From Pomphorhynchus laevis (lineage: Eukaryota > Acanthocephala > Palaeacanthocephala > Echinorhynchida > Pomphorhynchidae), in the NCBI GenBank assembly GCA_012934845.2, contig WNNJ02003776.1, positions 434,001-498,000 of the forward strand: DNA of 64,000 bases, in the 5' to 3' direction. Below, in pieces: positions 56,101 through 64,000 of the stretch. How positions within the stretch are numbered: position 1 is the stretch's first letter; every line of letters begins with the position of its first letter. The notes below the pieces were generated by a model. That model worked only from the letters and a program-made list of their open reading frames with translations, did no database searches and had not been told where the DNA came from. A program made the position numbers and the translations under genes.

Positions 56101-59100
56101 AAAATGTCGTCAATTGCATACAAACTAACCGATCAATTTATTTATTGCCATGGATGAACAAAATTGCCTAACTTTACAATAGAGAAATCTACGTGATGGT
56201 TAGAAATACTGATGACTCTTTCTCAAGAGTCAGAAATATAGCACAAATATAAATCACCTAAAATAGAGATATCTAATAATGCAGTAAGGCAATATATTAT
56301 GTAATTAGAAGGCTATGTATTTGATCCGTGATTTTATGGGTACAAGTGAGATGTGAACATAAGATGAATCGTGATTTAGCACAATCGAGGATCAAGAAAT
56401 TAAAATATGCATTGGTAAATGTACATTAGTCGAGTAGAAAGAATAGGTATGCAAGGGTGTAATTCCAGTTCTAGCAATGCATTAATTACAATGTATGGCT
56501 AGGTCAGTGCTTGATTATTTGCAATGTGATTCAACACGTGATAAAAATCGAGAGTAAATGAAATGAAGATTATGTTGAACAACAGAAAAATCGAAATTAT
56601 TTAAGAATACATCATTTAATACATTGTATGTTATTACATCTTCTGTTATTATAATACATTGTCTGTTATTATATCGTTTGTCATTATAATACATTGTCAA
56701 TTATTTATTAATCAATATATAAATATGACATTTATTTTAAATAAAAGTCATTATTATTTCAATTTTAAATTTTAAGTATATAAATATTTAACTTTATATA
56801 AAAAATATAATTATTATATATTTTAACTTTATATAAAGTCTTATATAACAATTATATACAATTTATAATTATTTATTAATATTTAATTATTTATTGTTTT
56901 ATTATATAATTTTTATTTATCTTTATTTTTAATTAATAAAATACGTAGACTCAATTAGCTTATCTGATTCGTTTTTCAAGATTAGTCTTATGGACGAAAA
57001 CTTTAGCGATACGCCCAAATAAACTAAAAGAATATGACCAATTGCATATTTAAGAATAGTCGCAAACTTCAATGCATATATTGTCTAACAAGGACAACGT
57101 TCAGAGATGAGCTAACAATTATTTAGCCGATATGATGATAGATAATTTGCTGTTGAAGCCTAATTAAAAGAAGTGCATGTGGTACAATCACATCCACTGA
57201 ACGACCATTTAGCCGGTATGATGGCAAACAATTTGTGGTTGAAGCCTAATTAAACAAGTCAAAGTGGTACAACCACATCCACTGAATGAGTGAATGTAGT
57301 ATATCCACTGATTTAGATCGAATAAATATCAAAGTATATGGTATTAAGTGCTTGAATTGGTAATAATGAATGTAGTTTACTGGATTTCGCAACGATTCAA
57401 ACCGCTACTGTTAAATCCAATTACAGATACCTCATTATGTGAACCGAGTTGCTTCTATATAGGGCAAGTTGATCACTTACAGACGTGGAATGGATGATAG
57501 TCTGAGGTGTAGCAATCATAAATCACATGTCTTTAGATAAATTAACCACACCTGAGAAAACTGCTTGACTACGTGAAACGGAATGTGCAAAGTGCTTCTT
57601 GAGAAGATTTTATCTCTTGGCATACCAAAACACGTCCTCGTGAATTACAACACGTTCTCGTGAATATATCTCACCATGGATTTTCGTCGATGTTTAGAGC
57701 AGCCTAGTATAGTCAGAAAAACAGTATAAGAAAAATTATCGAGCCATAAAGCTAACATATTAGCAATAGCAATATTTTTTACTTGAGTCCTTGTTTTAGT
57801 ATAACAGGAGCCCAAACATCAAAAGCGGTCGCTCATTAAAAGCGGTGTCTATGCAGACAGTTATTACCTTTCAATAGAAAATATTAGTAAGGATAAATAT
57901 CAGATGCATGCGGTAAGATGGGCTGTATAGCACGTCTTATTGACCACGTTAAGTCCGTTGTTGAATCCGGATTCGTTTGTTCGAACAATTGAAATTAATC
58001 AGCAGGCAGCATTTTGGTGAATAAATAATTTGACACTGAATTATTAGAATTTATAGAAATGGGTCCAACAAATGAGTGCGATCAGAAAATTGTTAAATGA
58101 TAACGGATACATATTCAATGTCACATGAATAAACCATATATTACGGCATAGTTTAGCTTACAGGCGGAATTATGATGATAGCGATCAAATGAATGCGTAG
58201 ATGATTGTCGCCGGCAACAAAATGACTTTGAAGCGGGTCGATTGATTTGCTGAATGAAGTCATAATGATCATAATTTCTTCAATTACTTGCTTAGATGCT
58301 CTATGCAGCAAAATATATTCAAACTTGAGAGTTTATTGAATTTTTAATTGCAAAACTTTCCGACAATTTAAAAAAACTGGCTATTATAAGGGCAATGTTA
58401 AATATTCAAATATTGCTCCATCATAATTTAGTTTTTTTTACTATTTTTATACTCATTTCACCCATATATTCACAATTTCTTTATTTTCATCTTTCTGTGG
58501 ATACATTATAGAATAATATCGGAAATGAAAAGGGAGAAGATATGTCGATGAATGCATATTAAGATAAATTGAAGAAAACCGCTCCGAGATTGTAGTTATA
58601 ATCCGACTTTTGATACTTTTAGCTTTCGATTGTAATAGCGATCAATTGACATTAACAGGCAAATTTAAACTGGACATTTTTGAAACTTTGCATATCCATA
58701 TTTAGATATTTGATTTAAATTTAAAAATGTTTACTAGATATATTACTAATTACAATTTAAACATTAAATAGAAATTCCTCCTGATGACCTCTAATCCTTA
58801 TTCTGATACAACGTATGCTATTAGTCTATTCATAAAAATGACTTTTATTTTAAACATCAATTTTTATTTTAACTCGATTTAAATTATAAAAAATCTTATA
58901 ACAATTATTTATTTAATGATTTAATTATTAAATTTTGAATCGGCATTATTATGTTTTGCTTATTTTATCATTATTTATTTTATTTAATTAAAATTTATTT
59001 TATAATTTATTTATAATTAAATTACATAAAAATCGAATAAAACCTAGGTTTATATGAAGTGATTTTAAATGTACATTAAAACCACTTTCTGTCTATATGA

Positions 59101-62100
59101 ATAAAATACTTAAAGTAATTAAAGCACACTTTAAAAAATATTGCAAGGTAATTGAAATTAATACTGGTATAAAACACTATTTCAGTATTAATTCTACAAA
59201 AGAATTTTTAGAACAGACAAAAGGAATAAATTTTCAAAATATAAATACATACGATTTTAGTACGCTTTATACAAATCTAGATTTAGTAGATATTAAAGAA
59301 GCGTTAGTAAAATTAATTAATCTTATATTCGGAAAAAGATATACATATATATGTTATAATAATTATAACGCCAATCTAACAAAAATTAAACCATCAAATA
59401 AATATAAATATATGGATAAAATTGAATTAATAGAATCTTTAAATATTTTGATAAATCAAAATTATTTAAAAGTAGGGACATATATATTTAGACAAGTAAA
59501 TTTGTTCCAATGGGAGGTAATATTAGCCCAATTATAGCTGACTTACTTTTAAGCTTTATAGAATATGAATTTGTTCATAACTGTGTAAAAACTAAATCTA
59601 AACAATATAAATATATGAAATATATGTTTCGATACATTGATGATATATGTGTATTTAATTCTAATAATTTTTATTCAATTAGTGAGCACATTTATCCAGA
59701 AAGCCTTATTCTTAACAAAACCAATATTAATGATAAAGAAGGTGTATATCTAGATATGAACATTAAATTAACATTAACTAAAACTACTATTAATTTATAT
59801 CGTAAAGATGACATATTTAAATTTACAAGAAACATATTTTTGCATGAGCATTCATGCATACCATATAATATAAAATATAATACATTAAATAATGAAATTT
59901 TAAGAATTGCAACAATATGTAATGATATTGGCTTTCTTCAAAATCATTTAAATAATTTAATAGATACATATTTTAAACTAGGTTACTATAAAAATAACAT
60001 CAAGCAGAAAATAGTAAAATATATAAATCAACACAATAATATAAAGAATAAATTTAAACTCTTAAGTGACAAATTTTTATGGATGGATAATAAATAATAT
60101 ACTTTGTATTAGAATAAGATACTAGATAGTTATTTCAGAGGAAATACATCATTAGCATGTATTTGGCCCCGCTGCTATGTTGGGTAGAGGAGTTAGGGGC
60201 CGAAACCTGATAGCATAGCAGTTCCTCCTGATGACCTCTAATTCTTATTCTGATACAACGTCTGTTATTTATTAGTCAATTCATAAAAATGACGTTTATT
60301 TTAAATTTCAATTTTTTTATTTTAACTTGATTTAAATTATAGAAAATCTAAAAACAATTATTAATTTTATTATTTAATTATTAAATTTTGATTTAGCATT
60401 ATTATGTTTTGTTTATTATATAATTATATGAAATACGTAGACTCAGTTAGCTGATTTGATATATTAAATACGTGGACTCAATTAGCTGATTTGATTTGTA
60501 TAAAACGATATCGTTTTTTGTTTTTATAAAAAGATCAATATTTTTTATTGATCTTTATTTTTTATTTTATTTTTTTTATTTGACATAAAAAAAGTTTCTG
60601 GGAAAACTTTACTTAATTGTGTGCTTTTCTGGGAAAAACACACAATTACCTTGGAAATGGTTTCGCTTGGAAAATGAAATATTGGTTTTAACAACAATAA
60701 TGTTCTGTCGGTGGATGCCTTTTCTTCTTTCAACTGTATTAATACATTTGTGAAATACATTTATGACAAATTGTATTTTGTCATAAATACGATTATTTTA
60801 GAGTAGTAGGGGTCCGAAACCTGATAGCATAGCAGATCTGTCGGATGATCTTTAATCCTTATTCTGATACATTAACTGTTACTGATGTGTTAATTCATAG
60901 AAATTTACTTTTATTTGAAATTTTAATTTTTTATTTTAACTTGATATAAATTTTATAAAATCTTATAAAAATTATTTATTGATTAAAATTATTTAATTAT
61001 TTATTATAAAATATATTTAATAGATATATCATATATTTATTTAATAAAATCAAGAACTAAAGTGATAAATATTTTAATTCGCATAGCTAGAAAAAATACT
61101 TTTGAACTAATAACTTTTAAATGAGTGAAATATTCAAATTATGATAAATTATATTGTAATTTAATTAAATTAACTAATTTATAAATTTATCAAAACTACG
61201 CACTAAACCTAAAGGCATTTACAATTCAGATTATAACATATGGTTTCACACCCAATTTTAACTTAATTATCTAAAGTAAAAACAATTTAGAACATCCATA
61301 AAAATATTTAAAGATTATTCTTATATTTAATTGTGTACCACTTATTAGAGGAAATATTTAAAATAAATTACCTACTGTATAAAAACGATATCATCATTTC
61401 AATAGATAATTAGCGTACTTACTTGCTTTTTCTATTTCTGTTCCGATTAGATATAGTTCTTCTATACATGCTAGACTCGTAATCGTCATCCCTGTTGTAG
61501 TATGAATATCGGCGTTCCTTGGTACGGCCATGATATTCCGGGATAGTGAATTCGGCCAAGTTCCGTATATCACCCTTTATGGGTAAGTAATAGAACCCAA
61601 TTACGTAATCATAAACGACAAGAAACTGTTTGTATCGCTGACCTCGATATGGTGGGTTATTGCGAACATTAGGCAGGTAGCGAGGTGCCCCAAACACCCC
61701 ATGCAAATCGGGAAGCCCGCAAGACTCTGTGTGTTGTTGCTGGCGCGGCGAGTACTTTTTATCGAAAAACATTCGTCTTCTGCTGTTATTCATTCTTGAA
61801 TTAAACTGTGTATATCGATTATTATTGTGCACTGCTGGTGAGCTTATATGACGACGCTGATCGAACCCCGTTGGTCTATTGACAGCTTGACGATTTGATG
61901 ATAGAGCCTGACGGTTACTTTTTGTCCTTGCGTTGTTATTCTGCTGTGATTGTTGATGCTGACGATGGTACGGTTGTGAAGAATATTCAACTCTGGTGTT
62001 TGTGGGTAGCATAACATCGTTATTAAATGGTGTCTGTCTTGCAAGTCCCATCGTATCTCTCCTTTGTTGTTGAGGAGAATCCAAATAGCAGTTGTTGCTA

Positions 62101-62378
62101 CTGCCACTGTAACTCGCTTGATTGAAGGATCCATCATTTCTTATCATTTTGACGATAGCCGGATCGTAAAAAGTTCCATCGTCAAATTCTTTCATATTTA
62201 TGAAAGACTGTTGAGATGTGGAGTATGGACGCTGTCTTCCCTCTGTATACCGAGGACCTTTGGACGAGAAAAACCTAGACCGGTAGTATCTTGTGAAGTT
62301 ACTGTTTTGTTCCAAACCATCAACGTCCCTTCTGAACTGCTGCTGACTTTCAATATTTTTGAGTATTCGCGATGACAT
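53063..62378 (-). CDS. Three-exon gene for a Gln/Asn/Arg-rich protein, 418 aa, unknown function
   Basis: Exons 62378-61423, 55591-55398 and 53169-53063 join with matching phases (GTAAGT donor with ATTATAG acceptor; GTAAGA donor with GATTTTAG acceptor), giving 418 residues. Residues 1-200 are disordered and rich in Arg, Gln, Asn and Ser (many RR, QQQ and NNN runs). Residues 220-280 are the only part that looks folded (LPDLHGVFGAPRYLPNVR, YKQFLVVYDYVIGFYYLP, EFTIPEYHGR). The middle exon is again basic and polar with NRRNQNKSDSGQQGKNTK. The last exon ends in an acidic amphipathic segment (KKLLNQITEEIDEEVKS). This composition suggests an RNA-associated or condensate-forming protein, but that is inference only. 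AATAAA lies at 52973-52978 (- strand). Intron 1 contains an antisense PLE-1 copy. Confidence 0.72.
53170..54310. other. AT-rich intron, nothing recognised
   Basis: Intron 2 of the three-exon gene; no other structure. Confidence 0.45.
54588..54770 (+). CDS. Possible terminal exon of an unidentified gene
   Basis: After a TTGTTGTGCAG acceptor, 60 codons read without a stop until TGA: HVETQPLINVTSNDSPSM, LYFYKLEGNLEVNTN and KGIIEVYIEILANYSSLHYD. The amino-acid mix looks protein-like, with a beta-strand pattern and two N-glycosylation sequons. No neighbouring exon was found. It may be a stray exon, a pseudogene or chance. Confidence 0.25.
55259..55330 (-). pseudogene. Partial duplicate of exon 2 end
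   Basis: Reads KQQIEKANKRFSSSSTYKNR followed by the same splice-site context (GTAAGATATTAAATAAACG), matching QQQEETNKQFSSSNTQKDR of exon 2. The duplication unit is about 140 bp; the copy reaches a stop at its end. Confidence 0.7.
55398..55591 (-). CDS. Exon 2 of the Gln/Asn/Arg-rich gene
   Basis: 194 nt. Starts SVSTRLDTNVAASN after an ATTATAG acceptor and ends at RRF before a GTAAGA donor. A diverged partial copy lies just downstream at 55259-55330. Confidence 0.72.
55592..56690. other. AT-rich intron, nothing recognised
   Basis: First intron of the three-exon gene; short TCTGTTATTATA repeats at 56640-56700. Confidence 0.45.
56700..56975 (+). mobile_element. Diverged PLE-1 tail
   Basis: TATTAATCAATATATAAATA to ATACGTAGACTCAATTAGCT, the tail and terminus of PLE-1 in + orientation. 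The pseudoknot part is absent. Confidence 0.6.
57110..57295. repeat. Direct repeat, about 85-bp unit, two copies
   Basis: ATTTAGCCG(A/G)TATGATG followed by GTTGAAGCCTAATTAAA and GTGGTACAA(T/C)CACATCCACT occurs twice, near 57120 and 57207. No coding. Confidence 0.75.
57296..58765. other. Intron sequence, moderately AT-rich, nothing recognised
   Basis: No open frame or known repeat. Confidence 0.4.
58770..58995 (+). mobile_element. PLE-1 tail, upstream partner of the next copy
   Basis: Starts at TTCCTCCTGATGACCTCTAA and ends near TATTATGTTTTGCTT, same orientation as 59020-60467 and directly before it. Fits the pLTR-like partial tandem layout of PLEs. Confidence 0.8.
59097..59537 (+). pseudogene. 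PLE-1 RT, motif A part
   Basis: 146 codons with [19 protein letters not shown] (catalytic Asp) and FRQV before a frameshift at motif B. Confidence 0.85.
59510..60097 (+). pseudogene. PLE-1 RT, motifs B and C to C-terminus
   Basis: 195 codons. MGGNISPIIADLLLSF is motif [12 protein letters not shown] motif C, and the C-terminus ends FLWMDNK. The preceding codon region lost bases (AAATTTGTTCCAATGG against AAAAGGTGTTCCAATGG). Confidence 0.87.
60165..60222 (+). ncRNA. PLE-1 pseudoknot-capable segment, reference copy
   Basis: Helix 1: 60165-60170 with 60196-60201 (GGCCCC/GGGGCC). Helix 2: 60171-60179 with 60214-60222 (GCTGCTATG/CATAGCAGT, closing G.T). A third possible pairing is TAGAGG (60185-60190) with CCTCTA (60235-60240). 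Confidence 0.65.
60805..61040 (+). mobile_element. Diverged PLE-1 tail
   Basis: GGTCCGAAACCTGATAGCAT onward with the usual order of tail blocks. The first part of the pseudoknot is missing. The terminus is not clear. Confidence 0.7.
61423..62378 (-). CDS. Exon 1 of the Gln/Asn/Arg-rich gene
   Basis: 956 nt from ATG (MSSRILKNIESQQQFRRD) to donor GTAAGT. Read without splicing, the frame would end at TAA inside the donor. Confidence 0.8.
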
Positions 62379-63525
62379 CTAGAAATGAAAAGTTAAAACT
62401 CAAATGGCAAAAAAAAAACTTTTTGATTATATTTGAGGAGACAAAGTCGATGAATGCTAAAAATAAAACGCAAAACTGCCGTTACAACAGGCGGATTGTT
62501 AAATGTTGCTGTTACTGCTCTGTTTCGATCATTGAAATGAAGGCGATGCCGTTATCGACAAGCGTAAAAACATTCACGTTGTACAACTTTATGAAATTGC
62601 TACAAGTGGATTTTACCGCCTTTGGTCGTTATTGCGTTTTGTGATGTGTTTGATTTTGTCGTGTCACATTATGCAATGCCCGATGAATGCATTTTACAGA
62701 GAGAATTAGCGTTGGATGTGCGCGGTATTTTGAAATCCTGTTCTATATTATCATATGCGTAGTAGCTGCTGATTCACACACGGCGATATCGTGTAACTGG
62801 GGATCGCTTGTATAATGAGTGAGTATGTAGAAAGAGATACGAACTTGTTTTGTAATTGAAGACGAACATGTTGTTATTGAAATGGGTGGAAGAAGGCGTT
62901 TGAGAGCGAGTGATTGCTTATAGCTAAAAGAACAACTTTAAATCCGTAGCTAGAGTGAATAGCCAGTTAATAAGAATGTGCGATAATGCATTTCTCCTGC
63001 GCCCTTGCATATCTGCTGCATAATAATTTGTCATGTCAAAAGCGTAGGCCTTTTCAACCAAAATCTTCTGTATTTAATTCTATAGATTGCGTAGTTGCCC
63101 AGTATCCAATATAAAGCCAGTGTTTAGTATCTGATAGGCATTCGCTACACAAGTGGCAATGAAAATCTTTGAAATGATTAATCAAAATTTGTGCACAAAT
63201 CTTTGTATACGAAATTTTAATTCGTATCTTTATTCCGTCATCATTCTATCTGTTTTTATGTCAATTAGCATTTTCGATTTCAATAAAAGTTTGTGTTTTC
63301 AACATTCCAAGACAGGATTACAAAATTTGTGTACAATTTTCTAGAGTTCACTGTCCATAAAATCAATGAATTTACAAAAACAATTTAAATAGCTTAAATT
63401 TATAATCTTTGAATTTATTCTTACAAAACATCGTTCCCAGATGTACCCATACTTTCAAGTAGGACTTTATATGGTTCGCCTTTGAAATAAATTCGAGAGA
63501 ACAACACTATTTCAACATCTACCGT
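62379..63525. other. Upstream region of the three-exon gene
   Basis: No open frame with recognisable motifs. It presumably holds that gene's promoter, but no specific element can be supported. Confidence 0.4.
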
Positions 63526-64000
63526 CAAATCAGCTAACTGAGTCTACGTATTTCATATAATTATATAATAAACAAAACATAATAATGCTAAATCAAAATT
63601 TAATAATTAAATAATAAAATTAATAATTGTTTTTAGATTTTTTATAATTTAAATCAAGTTAAAATAAAAAATTGAAATTTAAAATAAACGTCATTTTTAT
63701 GAATTGACTAATAAATAACAGACGTTGTATCAGAATAAGAATTAGAGGTCATCAGGAGGAACTGCTATGCTATCAGGTTTCGGCCCCTAACTCCTCTACC
63801 CAACATAGCAGCGGGGCCAAATACATGCTAAGGACGTATTTCCTCTGATTAAATTTGATTATCTAGTATCTTATTCTAATACAAAGTATATTATTTATTA
63901 TCCATCCATAAAAATTTGCCACTTAAGAGTTTAAATTTATTCTTTATATTATTGTGTTGATTTATATATTTTACTATTTTCTGCTTGATGTTATTTTTAT
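63526..64000 (-). mobile_element. PLE-1 copy running off the window end
   Basis: Complete terminus (TCAGCTAACTGAGTCTACG), tail, full pseudoknot segment (63760-63820) and the start, from its 3' end, of the C-terminal frame (TTATTATCCATCCATAAAAA). The rest lies outside the window. Confidence 0.9.

Larger units (their letters stand above)
59020..60467 (+). mobile_element. PLE-1 copy, 5'-truncated in the RT fingers region
   Basis: RT from the PRFIC region (frameshifted) through motif A (59097-59537 frame), motif B, motif C and C-terminus (59510-60097), pseudoknot segment and complete terminus. It has one frameshift at motif B and few other defects. Confidence 0.9.

Noticed and set aside
60165-60222. 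Complete HDV-like ribozyme in the PLE-1 pseudoknot
   Set aside because: P1- and P2-like helices interleave correctly, but no self-complementary P3 hairpin between them and no P4 were found. Kept only as a possible topology.
61844-62375. Frames at 61844-62137 (-) and 62064-62375 (+)
   Set aside because: Alternate-frame and antisense shadows of exon 1 of the Gln/Asn/Arg-rich gene.
1-64000. tRNA and rRNA genes
   Set aside because: No cloverleaf with TTCRA arm or rRNA core sequence was noticed by eye; a tRNAscan-SE and Infernal run would be needed to exclude them.

Overview
This window is animal nuclear DNA, very AT-rich and packed with transposons. The sequence supports an invertebrate metazoan because it carries a spliced beta-integrin gene, both domain orders of Penelope-like retroelements (PLEs), and hammerhead-ribozyme retrozymes. 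I cannot name the species. Coding by host genes is sparse, and the long stretches between exons are mostly mobile elements in various states of decay.

Host genes. (1) An integrin beta subunit lies on the + strand. Fourteen phase-consistent exons from 1942 to 32290 cover the second half of the beta-I domain through four cysteine-rich I-EGF repeats, the beta-tail domain, the membrane helix and most of the cytoplasmic tail. The 5' exons lie before the window. The last exon, expected to carry the NPxY motifs, was not found with confidence. (2) An intronless 332-codon gene of unknown function lies on the - strand at 39182-40180, with a polyadenylation signal just after its stop. (3) A three-exon Gln/Asn/Arg-rich gene lies on the - strand (62378 down to 53063). 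It was assembled here from phase-matched splice sites, and its middle exon has a nearby partial tandem duplicate.

Mobile elements by region. 3.3-5.3 kb: a long open reading frame for a reverse transcriptase with a C-terminal restriction-like endonuclease, with a decayed relative at 49.2-50.7 kb. 5.7-7.1, 10.8-12.8 and 23.8-25.2 kb: three broken copies of one non-LTR LINE. 7.3-10.2 kb: two nearly identical PLEs of the usual domain order (RT then GIY-YIG), head to head. 33.4-35.4 kb: a compositionally distinct CR1/L2-like LINE. The dominant family ('PLE-1') has its GIY-YIG nuclease upstream of the RT, the permuted order described for Naiad-type PLEs. The fullest copies are at 18.8-22.0 and 36.1-38.7 kb, with many 5'-truncated copies and tail-only derivatives, especially at 46.5-47.8 kb.

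RNA-level systems. Two unrelated tandem arrays carry hammerhead ribozymes once per unit on the - strand: about 465-bp units at 13.8-14.9 kb and 322-bp units at 30.1-30.8 kb. Both have the layout of small retrozymes, elements that replicate through circular RNA and are thought to borrow PLE reverse transcriptase. Further hammerhead copies or relics occur at 5520, 32400 and at both PLE-2 ends. The 3' region of every PLE-1 copy carries a conserved pseudoknot-capable segment, supported by a compensatory base-pair change in one decayed copy. Together the window looks like a PLE, its truncated derivatives and ribozyme satellites invading the introns of a beta-integrin gene.
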